Source: Cryptomeria japonica (lineage: Eukaryota; Streptophyta; Pinopsida; Cupressales; Cupressaceae). Taken from it: a stretch of DNA of 64,000 nucleotides. Under the pieces are notes generated by a model. It did no database searches. It was not told the origin of the DNA and saw only the letters and a list, made by a program, of their open reading frames with translations. Position numbers and translations under genes: made by a program. Shown piece after piece: positions 10,736 to 23,447 of the stretch. The stretch spans positions 575,221,752-575,285,751 of the forward strand of contig NC_081405.1 in NCBI RefSeq assembly GCF_030272615.1, in the 5' to 3' direction. Numbering within the stretch: the first letter of the stretch is position 1; each line of letters begins with the position of its first letter.

Positions 10736-12258
10736 AGATGCAAATATGCATCAATCCGGTGAGATTATTAGAAATATCTTGTGATCCAGGTTGCTGACAT
10801 GGTTCTACTACTCAAGGGGAGCAATTCGTTGATTGGTTCAATACCTTGGCATCAACCCTTTGTTATTGATGTCAAAGGGGGAGAGATGTGTATGTGAAAA
10901 ATAAAGAAAAACATATTCTAGTATGGGGGAGAGGTATTTCAAAAAGTGAGAACTTGATATATTAGATCAGTCAGATATTAGTTATTTCTTTTGTTGTTAT
11001 CTTGGGAGAGAGTTTCTTGGAGATTGTTGGCATTCCTTAGCACTTGGATGTTTTTCACATTCATTGTTTCCATCAATACCAAAGGGGGAGATTGTTAGCA
11101 ATATGCAGGAATTGATTATGTGATGTCATTGATGTCAACACTACTTCGGTTGGTAGCTGATCTGCTCCAGTTCGACATGGTTTTTGTAGTGATTCTCATA
11201 GATTCTACTCTGGTATTCTTATCTTGTTGGATTGGTTTTTGGAAGGATATTCATGATTATTATATCTATGTCATATTTAGTTGGTTCATGATTTGGTGCT
11301 CCGAAATCTATTGATTATGTTCTAGACTATTGGTTGATGTTATTGGTCTTGGTTGGTGATATTTTATGAAATGGTTAAGTGGTTTTGATGTGGCTTATAG
11401 AAAAGGTTCTTAATATGCTAAAGGTGTTCTTGATCATCTCCCAATTGTTTGGTAGTTTTTCATTGGCTAGCATAAAGATTTTGTGATCCTATTTGGGTCT
11501 GGTAGGATATTCTGTGTTATTAACATTGAGTATTTTTCCCAGTTGGTGTAACATGGTCGGATTGATCTTGGCTGGATTTTTGGTGCATATAATTAATTGG
11601 GAATTTTAATTAGGTCCATAGTATGTAATGTAAATCATAATATTGGTCTAGTGGTCGATCTTTGTATCCTTTAATGTAATTTTTTAGTACAGGGTTCAGG
11701 GTTTAGCTAACCTTATTATCAAGGTTGATGATTTGTATATATAGGAGATATGCTTATGTAATTTTGAGTCAGTATTTTGTCTACATTATCAGAGAGAGGT
11801 AAATGTGCGAACATGGATATATCATTCAGAGAAGTGTTGTGGAGAGTTTGGTGTTGTAGGTAAGACAATTGTTCTTAACTGGAACTATAGCTAAGCATTA
11901 CGAGATGCTATTTCCATAGTTCATTTCCTACAGATTGTAGTTCGATAATTATGTAAGTCTGTGAGACTTCCCTTTTGTGTTGAGGAGTGTCCTCTTGGTG
12001 GTTAGCCTAATTGCAAGTGTAGTCCCTATTGTAACATTTTCACATACTGCTACAGAAGTAGTATCTGATTGTTGGTAGGGTTTCCCACCATGGTTTTTCC
12101 CTTCACCGAGTTTTGCACGTCAAAATATTGGTGTTGTGTGCTGTGTACTCTCATGCTTTATATTTCATCATGTTGTTTTCATTCTTCTCCAGTAGAAGGT
12201 TTTCAATTTGCATTAAATGTTTAACTTCTGGAAAACTGATTCATCCCCCCCCCCCTGC
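10736..12258 (+). repeat. Untranslated region, PPT and 3' LTR of the plus-strand Copia
   Basis: Two CAAAGGGGGAGA tracts occur, at about 10872-10885 and 11080-11091. The second is directly followed by TGTTAGCA at 11093, the likely LTR start. The LTR contains sequence typical of this family (GTCTGTGAGACTTCCCTTTT near 11960; TTGGTAGGGTTTCCCACCATGG near 12080). It ends in a C-run (12245-12258), after which the expected terminal bases are absent. The LTR therefore appears truncated or joined to other DNA there. Confidence 0.6.
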
Positions 12259-12479
12259 GATTGAGTCTTATATGGATCATCTTGTTTCTTGTCTCTATTT
12301 TGGACAGGGGTTGTCTACTAGTTGGTTTTCTCCCTTTTTTGGTTTGTGAGATATTTCATATCCTTGTATTGCATTTTCATTATACATGGGTACATGATAC
12401 GGTTTTGTACCTTATACCCATCTTGCATCTTTCTCATATTGCATAATAATCTTCTTCCTATGTTGCAGTTAAGGGAGGT
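12259..12479. other. Unassigned AT-rich junction
   Basis: I see no gene or repeat boundary here. It lies between a truncated plus-strand Copia LTR and a minus-strand Copia fragment. Confidence 0.3.
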
Positions 12480-13507
12480 TGTTGTAGTAAATTAGTATTA
12501 ATATATGCTTAAGATTACTTAGGCATTAATTATCAATTCTAAATCCCACTGACCAATTTTCAACCATAGTTTTCAAGTGTCAAATTCATTCCAATATCAT
12601 TGAACTTGGTACCAAAAGAAAATTTATTGCAAGTTCCATTATATGTAAAATACTATCAAGAAATTTTACCTTGCATCACTGAACATAACTTTAGCTTTCC
12701 TTTTGTTAGAAGATTCTCTATGTTTTGTACACAAAGTAAAGTTGTACGTCATTCATATGGTGTGTAGAATAAATAATACTCCATTTATGAGTCATGTAGT
12801 TTGAGGAACTTGAATCAATGAGTGCAAAGAATCTGCAGTAATAGTGTTAGAATAAGTAAACAAAGTGTCACAATCAACATCGAAGGACTTCTTCATGGAG
12901 GAATCAAGTTTTCTTCTACCTATAATATTTATTTAAGTACCTTTTTTTACCATGTTTTCAATAACATTTTGGTCTTCCTCTCACATGCAAGACATCTTGG
13001 AGGCCGAAATTCCTAAAAAATTAATCTAATATCTTCTAAAGGAATAATGACAATCAAATAATTTAGATTTCATTCCAAATTATAATTTCTAAAGGAAATA
13101 ATTAAAATATCCCAAGATTCAAGAGTACAACAAAGAAATAATATATACCTAAACCTCTTTGTTTTGATTAGGTAATCTTGTTTGTTTCAGGATTTCTCTC
13201 GTGCTGGTTGATGCTCCAATCAAAAGTATCCTTTTAAAAAAGGGGCCACAATTTTGTTTACTTGTGAAATCACTTCTTTTAAGCTCCCCTTGTGTAGTGA
13301 TTATGTATCGTTAATGGGCCTATCCCATCTTTTATTAATCAATGCACAGAAATAATAAAAGTTTATTTTCATTATCTAATTTAACACTTACCAATGCAAG
13401 GAGACTTAAATTTAGATTAAATACATTTAAATGATCAATAAAAGGTTCAACATCTTTCATTTTCAAAGAATACACCCTTTTCTTAAGATATAACTAATTG
13501 GATAAAC
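12480..13507 (-). pseudogene. Copia gag C-terminus and protease remnant, split by the LINE
   Basis: Minus-strand translation from 13507 gives VYSLKMKDVEPFIDHLNVF and NKLLLFLC, a clear UBN2-type Copia gag core. Further on, about 12830-12760, LIDSSSSNYMTHKW is a decayed protease motif (DSG to DSS). Many stops and frameshifts interrupt it. The N-terminal half of the same gag lies at 23448-23847, beyond the LINE; the 12-bp target duplication falls in the middle of the gag frame. The far end (12480-12600) is not recognisable. Confidence 0.65.
13496..13507 (+). repeat. LINE target-site duplication, left copy
   Basis: AATTGGATAAAC, identical to 23436-23447. It is also present at 47392-47403 in the duplicated copy of the LINE's right flank. 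Confidence 0.9.
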
Positions 13508-13811
13508 AAAAACTATAATTATCTCTCATGTTGACCCTCTATTAGCCACTTTTGGCTAGTGGTTCCTTGTGTGTTTCCTGCCTTCTTTCTATTTTTTATG
13601 GTTGAATCTTGGGGGGGGGGACATTTTCAGGCTTCCCAACAAGTTGGGTCCCATAACCTAGTTCCACATGACTGCCTCGCTTTTCCGAAGGACCCTCTAG
13701 TGGAAAATTCATCATATCACCCTTCTTCTCCTCAATACCATTTTGATCTTTTTCTAGGACTTGAGTCTTTGACTTTATGCAGAGAAACTCTGGGGTGAAA
13801 GCCCTACAAAG

Positions 13812-15075
13812 ATGGGGAGATCCTTTGATAGTCTTTCTCCCCAGGCTAAATGTGTGGTTAGTGAGGATTAGGTGGAGGTACCTAATGTGTTAGTGAACTT
13901 GTCTATTGTTGAACTAAGCCTCTCCTTGGTTGGAAAGTTTTTGGCATTTCGTCCTCCTCTAGACTTGGTAAAAAAATGGGTTGCTACTAGGTGGAAGTTG
14001 AAAGGAAGTGTGTCCTCTAGTGCTATGGCTAATGGCCTCTTCCTTTTCAGCTCCACTAATTAGTCAGACATGGCTAGTATTCTCACAAATGGGCCTTGGA
14101 CTTATGGGAACAACAACTTCCTCTCCTTATGCAAATGGAAACCTAACCTTGATCCTTGGGTTGATCTTGGTGTTGTTGCCCCGACATGGATTCATCTCCC
14201 TTGGCTAATGCTTGAGTTTTGGAATCTAGAGATTCTCAAATGGATTGTTAACTCCTTCAGGAAGTTTCTTGCTATTGATAATATTACACAATGCAAATCC
14301 CATTTATTTTTTGCATGTGTTTGTGTTAATGTTGCTATCAAGTTGGTGTTGCATACTATGGTCACCCTCCTCTTTAAGTTCATCTCTTGGGTTCAACCTA
14401 TTGAGTGTGAGAATGCCAAAGCCTTCTGCCAAAGTTGTGGTTGTTTTGGGCATCTTAGTTCAGCCTGTAGAAGAAATGATAACCATAAATAATTGCACCC
14501 TAAAAGTATGGAGGTTCTAGAAGAGGAGCAAATCAATAAGATTGAGAATCATCCAGAGCGATCCCCCATGGTGTTGGATAGTCCTTCCAATAAATAGATT
14601 GAAAATAACTTTCTTAAGGATTAGAAGAAGAAACTTGATGACCACACGATGTACTCCGTTGTGATTGTAGTGGCATGTCAAGTCCCTCCACCGCCTATGA
14701 ATCCTCCTATTGATTGTTACTTGGCCATGGAAACTTTAGGGAACAATGAGTTGTTTATTGGCATAAGCTAGAAGTAAGGACATGAGTAGAATGAGAAAGC
14801 TACTTTCAGTAAAATCTCATTTATAACGGCTAAAGATCACTTCCTCTCTCAAAATAAATAGAATGTTAACCCATAAAAATAAAAATCATGGTGGGTTTGG
14901 TAACCTTAAGGAAAATATATACATTCTGTGATTCTCTTCCACCCCTCTGCCAACGAATTCAAAGTTATATCTAACTAAAGATGACAATGAAGATAAAGAG
15001 TGGACACAAGTTGCCACTAGGAACAAAAGGAAGAAAAATGCATATGTTAGAGGCAAGATTAAGATTGGATGACCT
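13812..15075 (+). pseudogene. LINE ORF1, DUF4283-like domain plus CCHC knuckle
   Basis: From ATG 13812 to TAA 14490 a single frame is broken by only two TAG codons (13869 and 14061). The first 190 residues fit the RRM-like DUF4283 domain of plant LINE ORF1: LVGKFLAFRPPLDLVKKW, a WKLKG strand, ANGLFLFS and GPWTYGNNNFLSLCKW. A CCHC knuckle, CQSCGCFGHLSSAC, follows at about 14426-14470. Beyond the TAA the same frame continues with stops to WTQVATRNKRKKN (about 15000), the basic tail usual in this protein. In the family this protein binds LINE RNA as part of the retrotransposition particle. The copy is inactive. Confidence 0.8.
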
Positions 15076-15245
15076 TCTTCGAGAGATACTAGACATGAGG
15101 ATGCAAAATGTGAGGTAGTGGTAGGGAAACAGACAACCCTGGTATGGCTTTCACAAAATTAAAAGAAGAAAAATTAATTTCCCCGGTGTTGGGTTTGTCT
15201 CTATTCAGGTGGGTAGAGTTTTTTTTTTTTCTGATTTTAGTTTTT

Positions 15246-18200
15246 ATGAAAGTCCTCTCCTAGAATGTTCAAGGTTTGAAAAGCCCAATAAAGCAACATA
15301 TGTTAAGATGTAATCTAATGGAGAAAAAGGTGGATATTTTAATGATTCAGGAGATGAAAATAAATAAGGATAATTTTTCAAAGGCTACTAACTCCTTTTG
15401 GGTAGCCTCCTCCTTCCTAAACTGTGACTCTTATGGTGCTTTTGGGGGAACTATCACTCTTTGGAGCCCTATGTTTTTTTGAAGGCTCGTTGATTTACTT
15501 TGAAAAAAGTAGTTTGGTTGTCAAGATGAAAGATCTTAAAACCAATCTCCAATAGTACCTTGTTAATGTTTACACCCTAATTCTAGGTCACGTAGAGCTC
15601 AACTTTGGTCCAGTCTGTGTTGTCTTATTGGGAATCAGAAGAATGACATGTGGATGCTTGCGGGATATTTCAACTCCCCTTTGTACCCTTCTAAAAAAGA
15701 TGGTGGTTGTGAGGACCTTAGAGAGTATGATTGATCTCGTTGATTTCATCTCCTCCTCTCATTTGATGGACATTAACCTTAGTGGTTCTAAGTTCACTTG
15801 GTCTAACTAGTGTCACGGGAAACATTTGATTTAGGTTAGGTTGGATAGGGTGTTGGTCTCTACTAATTGGGAGAACTTTGAGTCCTTTTCCCTCTTCTCC
15901 TTCCCTAGATTGGGGTCTGATCATAATGCTATCTTTTTAGTGATGGATGGCTCTTGTGATTGCAAATATTACCCTTCCATGAATGAGATGATATGGTCTC
16001 ATCACCTAGATTTTAGAATGCTAGTGGAATAGTGGTGCAATGTTCTAGTCTTGGGAACTCCTATGTACCGAATTGCTCAAAATATTAAATTTATTAAAGA
16101 CAAGGTCAAGGGTTGGAAATGATACTCCTTTGACAATATCTTTGAACAAAAAAAGACCATTATTTATGACTTGGGGAAGATTTAGACTAATATTGACGAC
16201 AAGACTATGCTTTAAAAAGAGTACGAAGAGGAAGTGGATTTGCGAAATAAATGGCTTCTCCTTAACATAAAGGAAGAGGTGTTTGGAAACATAAATCAAG
16301 GATACAATGACTAAATGAAGGTGATAAAAATGCCAAGTTATTCCACCAATCTACAATGAAGAATAAAAGTAGGAATAGAATAAGGAAACTCCTTAAAAAG
16401 GATGGTACTATGGTGGAGGATGAGGATGAAATGGTTGCTATTTTCATTGATTTCCTTATCTTAAACACTCCTAATGGCTAAATTGGTCTCCCTGACCCCC
16501 ATAACATCTTGGATGTTATCCTTTAAGTTATTAGGGCTAAGAACTTATCTATGCTAACTGAAAGAGTCACCATGGAGGAGGTGCAGACTACTTTGTTCTC
16601 CTTTGCCCCTTATAAGGCCCCGAGGTCGGATGGTTTTCCCTCTACCTTCTTCCTAGATCACTAGGATATTGTGGGAGCTGATGTGTTCAATGCGGTTTAT
16701 GACCTTCAGAATAGGTAAAATCCTTAAATAGATCAATGATACTTTCATACCTTGAATCCCTAAACATGATAATGTTGTTTCCACCAAAGACTTCAGACCT
16801 ATTAGTCTTTGTAACATAGTTTACAAGTTCCTCTCCATGGTGTTTATCAGTAGAATAAAACCCTTTCTTGATAAGTTAATCTCTGGTAATCACAAAAGGT
16901 TTATGAAAGGGAGATACATTCTTGATATTGTAACTGCTATGCATAAACCTATCCACTCTATGGAGAACAAGAAAAAACCTGCCATGGATTTTAATCTTGA
17001 TATCTCTAAGGCCTATGGCTGTTTTTTTTTTGGATTTCCTCTTTCAAGTCCTTAGAATATCTGGGTTCAAAGGAAGGTTCTTAAAAATTCTAGAACAATT
17101 TTTTTGTACCCTTAAATATTTTTTCCTTCTTAATGGGATCCCAAAGGGCTACTTGTCTAGTGAAAAAGGGCTTTGCTAGGGAGATACCCTATCTCCCTAC
17201 TTATTCATCATCGTTGTTGAAGTCCTGGATAGAAATATTGAAAACCTAAGAAGAATTGGCTCTCTCAAAGGAGTTAGGGCTGCTTCTATTGTTGATCCTA
17301 TCACACACCAACAATTTTTGGATGATACTATATTATTTGGAGGCCTATGTCTCTAAGGCTAAACATTGGAAAATAATCTTCAAAAATTATGCTCAAATCT
17401 CTGGAGAATATATTAACTATGAAAAGAGAAACCTATTCTTTAAGCTAAAATCTCCATTATCTTATCTTTCCAAATTTATACCCTCCCTAATTCTTATCTT
17501 GGGCTTCCCCTCATCTCTAAAGCTCCTTCCTTGGTCTTTTAGAATGGCATTCTTGAAAGGTTCCACAAGAAACTGGCTAGTTGGAAAGCGAGTCTCCTTA
17601 GTATGGAAGACAAATTACAACTAGTAAAATTATGTCTACAAAATTTATAACCTGGGGAAGATTCAGACTAAGTTTGAAGAGAAGGCTACACTTGAAAAAG
17701 AGTACGAAGAAGAAATGGATTTGAGAAATCGATGGCTTCTCCTTAACAGAAAGGAAGAGGTGTTTTGGAAACAAAAATCAATGATACAATGACTAAATGA
17801 AGGTGATAAAAACACCAAGTTCTTCCACCAATCTACAATAAAGAACAAAAGTAGGAATAGATAAAGGAAACTCCTTAAAGAGGACTGTACTATGATGGGG
17901 GATGAGGGTGAAATGGCTGCTATTTTCATTCATTTACTTAGATTAAACACTCTTAATGGCCAAAGTGGTCTCTAGGACCATCACACCATCTTGGATGTTA
18001 TCCATGAAGTTATTATGCCTGAGGACTTATCTATGCTGACTGAAAGGGTCACCATGGAGGAGGTGTAGACTACTTTGTTCTCCTTTGCCATTTTTAAGGC
18101 CTTCAAGCCAGATGGGTTTATGCCTTCCTTCTTCTAAGATCACTAGGATATTGTGGGAGTTGATGTGTTCGATGCGGTTAAGGACTTCTTCAGAATAGGT

Positions 18201-21002
18201 AAACTCCTTAAATAGATCAATGCTACTTTCATAGCTTTAATCCCTAAAAATGATAATGTTGTTTCCACCAAAGACTTCAAACTTATTAGTCTTTGTAGCA
18301 TGGTTTACAAGTTCCTCTGCATGGTTCTTGTCAATAGAATAAAACCCTTTCTTGATAAGTTAATGTTTGGTAATTAGAAAGGGTTTGTGAAAGGGAGACA
18401 CATTCTTGATGTTGTAATTGTGGTGAATGAACTTATCCACTCTATAGAGAACAAAAAAAAACCTATCATGGCTTTTAAGCTTGATATCTCTAAGGCCTAT
18501 GACAATGTTTTTAGGTATTTCCTCTTTGAATTCCTTCGAATATTTGGGTTCAAAGGAAGATTTTTAAAAATGATAGAACAATGTGTTTGTAACCCTAATT
18601 TTTTTGTCCTTCTTAATGGGATCCCAAAGGGCTACTTGTCTAGTGAAAATGGACTTTACCAGTGAGATCCCCTATCTCCCTACCTATTCATCATCGTTGT
18701 TGAAGTCTTTGGTAGAAATATTTAAAAACTAAGAAGGGTTAGCTCTCTGAAAGGAGTCAGGGATGCTTCTACTCTCCATCCTATCACACACCAATAATTT
18801 GTGCATGATACTATAATATTTTGAGAGGCCTATATCTCTAAGGCTAAACATTAAAAAATAATCTTTGAAAATTATGCTCAAATCTCTGGACAATATATTA
18901 ACTATAAAATGAGCAAACTATTATTCAAGATAAAATCTCCACTATCTTAGCTTGCCAAATTGCTACCCTCCCTGATTCTTGTCTTGGGCTTACCTTCATC
19001 TCTAAGCTCCTTCCTTGGTCTTTTACAATGGAATTCTTGAAAGGTTCTACAAGAAACTGGTTGGTTGGAAAGGGAAGATCCTTAGTATGGCAGACAAATT
19101 ACAACTGGTGAAATCATATCTACAAAATTTATGTATCTATTACCTTTCCCTTTTGAAATTTCTCCGAGTTGTGGCTGAAAAGATTGAAAGAATCCAAAAT
19201 AGATTTCTTTGGTCGAGCACAGAAGAAAGAAATAGAATTTCATGAGTTGCTTGGGAAAGAGTGTGTAAACCTGTGAAGATGGGGGGATAGGTATAAGAAA
19301 AATTGTAACCTTCAATGGAGCCCAATTCACTAAAATTGGGTGGCAGCTATATAAAGAGGAGAAGGATTGGCCCAACATTCTAAGAGATAAATACCTTAAT
19401 GCTTCGATCTTTTATACATTCATAAATATTATGGACCTACCTTACGGTTCCTCCATTTGGAATGATGTTGCAAAAATTAGAAAATACATAAAAAAGAATG
19501 GAAAAATCATTATAGGTAATAGAAATAGAAATAGAACCGACTTCTGGAAAGGTGTTTAGGTGGATCATTAGGCCCTTATTGATCTCCCACATATTAAAAA
19601 CATATATGCCTTCCTTAGTAGATTCTATGAGGTGAAAGTACATGACTACATAGTGTTGCAAGGGGAGAGAGCTACTTGGAGAAATTTGAAAGGGACTATC
19701 AGTAAGTTTTCTTATATCCCTATGAAGGTTAAAAATCAACTTATGATGGAGGCTAAGGAGCTCTTTGATTGTATTCCAAACTGTTCCATTTTCTCCATTC
19801 ATATGGAGGATGAATGGATATGGAAAATCAATTCATCAGGAACCTTCATTGTTAAATAGGCTTACCAGGATATGGAGGTAGCAACTACAGAGAATTTCAA
19901 TTGGAAAGAAATCTGGATCAAAGGCCTAATTCATAAAATAAACTATTTTTGGTGGGTTAAGGCTCATGGGAGGATTCTGAATATTGATAATCTTCACAAG
20001 CGGGGCTTCTCCTTTGCCAACAAATGTGAGCTTTGTTATAAGAACATCCAAAGTATAGATCATATATTTTTGCATTTTAGTTTTTCTTAGGAGATTTGGG
20101 ATACTATTTTGAAGGACTTAAAAATTTATTGGATTCATCCTAAAACCATGAGAAACTTCATGGATTGATGGACTATGACCCCCTACTCTCACTCTGTTGC
20201 TAAGAATCTATGGCTTAAAATTCCCCAATTTTTCCCCGAAACATCTGGAAGGAATGAAATAACAAAGTTTTCAGAGAAGAAAAGAAAGATAGCAATTCTC
20301 TCGCCAATATCATAAAATAATAGGTGAGATAAAATGTCAATGCGGGCTCCCCAAACATCTCTAAGGTCTTACCTACTTTGTTGGACCTCTATTTAAGACA
20401 AAATGGAGTATTCAACATAAATTCTTGAAGCTTAACTAGAATAACTTGTTACTGAGAAAATGTTGCACTTGGATCCCTTCATATTCGAGCTGGATCAAGT
20501 GTAATTTTGATGGCTACTCTAAAGGTAACCCTGGTTTTTTGTGGCGGGTGACTTTGTCAAACATCAGGAGGGAAGGTTGATTGAAGGATATGGGAACAAT
20601 TTGGGGACTGGCATGAATAACAGAGCTAAAGCTATGGTGGCTTGGATGGGCCTCTCTAGGGTTTAACATAACTCTATGGGGAATGTAACCTTGGAAGGAG
20701 ATTCTAAATTGATCATTGTCTGTCCTAATAACTCTATTTCCCTCCTTGGGAGATCCGAAGGATTATAAACAATTGTAAAAGTCTCCTTAATCTCTTTGAG
20801 AATATTACTGTTCAACATACCTATATGGAGGGTGGAAGCCAACCTTATTGCCAATCAGGGTCCAAGAAATGAGTATTGACATTTTTTTAACTTTAGTGAA
20901 ATCTATAAGGAGTTCAAAGATATTTTGGCTCATGAAAGGCTTAAGTGTAAAAGGGGAACGAGAGTAGATACCCACAAGGGTTCTAAAAGTCTTAGGTTTT
21001 GA
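15246..21002 (+). pseudogene. LINE ORF2: endonuclease, duplicated RT core, zf-RVT, RNase H
   Basis: ATG 15246 starts an EEP-type endonuclease (NVQGLKSPIKQHML, DILMIQEMKI; later LDRVLVSTNW and GSDHNAIFL). RT motifs follow twice: KAP..DGF, DISKAY, GIPKGYLSSE, DPLSPYLFI and an FLDDT-type box. The first copy keeps FLDDT near 17320; in the second it is FVHDT. After the thumb region comes a zf-RVT domain (about 19920-20160: FWWVKAHGRILNIDNLH, CELCYKNIQSIDHIFLHF). An RNase H domain follows (about 20490-20960: KCNFDGYSKGNPG and an H-x-YMEG segment). Numerous stops and frameshifts are present. The family nicks target DNA and reverse-transcribes its own RNA; this copy cannot. Confidence 0.85.
16165..19132 (+). 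repeat. 1.48-kb tandem duplication of the LINE RT core
   Basis: Bases 16165-17648 recur as 17649-19132 in direct orientation, period about 1,481-1,484. The left unit begins near TGGGGAAGATT (16172) and the right unit repeats it at 17653. Both units end in TACAAAATTTAT (17637 and 19121). The endonuclease upstream and thumb/zf-RVT downstream are each present once. The units have diverged substantially with private indels and stops, so the duplication is old. It could have arisen by unequal exchange or by template jumping during insertion. Confidence 0.8.
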
Positions 21003-21062
21003 GTACATGATTACATGACCATCTTTTTTCAAAATTTAAAACATTATGTGGGCCCCTACAAT

Positions 21063-23046
21063 ATGATGGGTATGGTTTGGGTGATTTTGAGCTTTATGAT
21101 TACATGTTCCTTTTCCAACTAAACTATGTATGATAGATATGACATTGAACCAAAGAGTCTAGAGGCGGTACACAAACTAAGGCTCATGACTTTGAATGGA
21201 TCTCTTTATATTGGGTTTTTATTTGAAGTAAAGGCATCATTTTTTATTTTCATGGATCCTTAAATATTAATGATTTGAAAGGAAACCACACATGTGACTA
21301 CAACGGTGAGAAAAAGTTAAAAAAAGACCTTTCCAGAAATATTTATTTGTGTTTTCTTGCGATTATGAAGAACCTAAGTTGTTTGTTGGTTATTTTAATA
21401 GAGATAATCTATTATCTATTTGTCCTACTTCTAACATGGGGGCCCTCTTAAGAGAATTGAGCCTAAAAAACTGTGATGGCCTTCATGACAATGAGGAGAT
21501 TTGAGAGTTGTTTCAGAATGTTGGTTTTACCCCATTCTTTCTGGCTTTGAAGAGTTATAATAAGGCCTTAACGACATGGTTCTTCAACTCTTGCCAAAAT
21601 GGTGTTGTCACTATTGGGAGGATCTCCTTCACTATGATGTCAAATTACATTACAGAGGTCACCAGTTTGCCGAATGTTGGTGAACGGGTGGAAAAATGCA
21701 GCAATGATGACTACAAAGGGTTTACAAAAAAAATATTTGAGAAAGCGAAGAAACTGGAGGCAATTTAAAATGGGTATGGTAGCATGGATTTGCATAAGCT
21801 GTTCCCCATAGTTAGTTACTATATTATGAAGTATTTTACGCTAAAAGGTAGATACACTACTCTGCATGGTTATCATTTTCCTATTCTCAATCATTTTAGG
21901 CATGGGGAGAAAATTAATTTGCCTTTCTTTTTGTTTTCTTTCTTAGAACCCTCGATTCAAAATGGCCTCAACACCCCACTCCACTAGGGCCTTATCTATC
22001 TTCTTTACATGTTTATTGTGGACCACTCTCCTAGCCTCAGTAGTTTGTACCTAATGTTGGGGAATGAATGAAATTATCAGAAAAATATGGGTAAGTCCTC
22101 TAGTATTGTGTTTTGTGATCCTATGTCTCAGTGTTCACTTGGCTCAACCTCCTCTTCTCAACAAAGAAGAAAACAAACCCTTGATCTCCTAGATAAAAAA
22201 TCCCTAGAGCTTTCTCTCCTAGATGTGAACCCTAATAAAATAAATGTTCAAACCCCCCAGAATTCCCCAGTTAAAGCTAAAAGACCTAGCAAAGAGTCTA
22301 CTAGGAATAGTATAACCATAGAAATAGACCTTCACAATTAGGATGATGAGGATGGAAAACCTTAAGAAAAGGACAAAATTGATAGTAGATCCGAGAAAAG
22401 AAAGTCATCTAGGCTTTGGGATAACGAAAGAAAAGGGGAAAAAAAAAATTTGATAACATGACCAATGTTAAAAATATGTAGGAAATTTATGATTTGGAGG
22501 AGGATGATAATTTAGTTGACAATCCTAAGGATGAGGATTTCTAGGAGGAGGAGGAGGACGACCCTAAAGAGAATTTCAAAGAGGAAATGAAAGAAGAGGA
22601 TGAACGGGAAGATATCAATGAGACTAAGGAGGATTTAGATACTCTGAAAAAAATCCCTGAGGCCCCTAATTTGTCAAGTGATGATGAGACGGTTCCATTT
22701 CCCAGGACTCCCCTATTAAAACAAAGGACAACAATAATCTGTATGATAATTTACCGGAGCTAAAGGAGAGAGTCGCTACTCTTGAGATGAATAACTAGGA
22801 ACAAATCTTGAAAATCAAAAACCTATGTGATGTGTTAAACTGCCTTTGTTGCATTACAGATGCGGTTATGAAGAATGTTGTTCTAGACATGGTTTTTAGT
22901 TAGGGGATAATTAAAAAGAATAAGAAGAAGATTGCAAAGCAGGGCCAGATGGAGCAAGTTGCGGGTGATGATGAGGAGAAGATGGACACCTAGGAATACA
23001 ATCTCAGGAGACTCCAATGGGGTTGGAATCTGCTTAAGAAGGATTA
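21063..23046 (+). pseudogene. LINE third ORF, plant-transposon-associated protein
   Basis: Downstream of the RNase H domain and before the 3' UTR, one frame runs from at least 21362 to about 22340 with a few stops (near 21502, at 21766, 21985 and 22339). It contains LFQNVGFTPFFLALKSYNKA, ITEVTSLPNVGERVEK, VSYYIMKYFTLKGRYTTLHG and NHFRHGEKINLPFFLFS. These phrases resemble a widespread uncharacterised protein of plant transposons (TGLP and LEGR-x-x-x-x-YGYHF type motifs). The C-terminal half is hydrophilic: Ser/Lys-rich, then very acidic with Glu/Asp runs (22480-22700), then ending in LKKD at about 23046. The start is uncertain; ATG 21436 is possible but the frame is open further upstream. L1 LINEs normally end with ORF2, so this is a probable gene capture. 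Confidence 0.65.
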
Positions 23047-23447
23047 GCTACTCTTGGGGCTCTTCTTTTTGTTCTTTTTTTCTTATGTTCATTTAAGGAA
23101 GTTGTGTTGGGTCTGCGTACCCTTTAATGTTAACTTTTATTATGATAGGATTGATAATAATTTTAGTAATATTCTCTTTGATGATGTTATTGTTAAAATA
23201 TTCATTAGTATTATTATTGATAATATTTATAAGTGGGATGATAAGTCTAGAACCTAGAGGTTAGTTAGGATGTGCTGAAATAGCTACATAACTATGAAAG
23301 TTTTTTATTATTTTTGAATTGTGGGCTCTATTTTTTGTTTGGTCTCTGGGTGGTTGTTCTTTGCCTAAAGATTTTACTATTTAATTCTTTGTTGTTCTCG
23401 GTTCAGGGCCACCTCCCTTCTTATATAATAAAAAAAATTGGATAAAC
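23047..23447 (+). other. LINE 3' UTR, A-rich end and right target duplication
   Basis: This is T-rich non-coding sequence ending CACCTCCCTTCTTATATAAT, then A(n), followed by the right target duplication AATTGGATAAAC at 23436-23447. The same end is duplicated at 47000-47403. Confidence 0.75.

Larger units (their letters stand above)
13508..23435 (+). mobile_element. Full-length L1-type LINE with three ORFs
   Basis: AATTGGATAAAC occurs at 13496-13507 and again at 23436-23447, a perfect 12-bp target-site duplication. The insert ends in AT-rich sequence with an A run (23424-23435). On the plus strand it carries ORF1 (RNA-binding), ORF2 (endonuclease, RT, zf-RVT, RNase H), and a third ORF of a type not normal for LINEs, then a 3' UTR. 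At 9.9 kb it is long for a plant L1. About 1.5 kb of this is an internal duplication of the RT core and about 2 kb is ORF3. It landed in a Copia gag gene on the opposite strand. Confidence 0.85.

Noticed and set aside
12822-13016. Plus-strand open frame of 64 codons
   Set aside because: Antisense to decayed Copia protease and gag on the minus strand.
20663-21032. Minus-strand frames also present at 44612-44986
   Set aside because: Antisense to the LINE RNase H domain, which reads well on the plus strand (FDGYSKGNPG and following).
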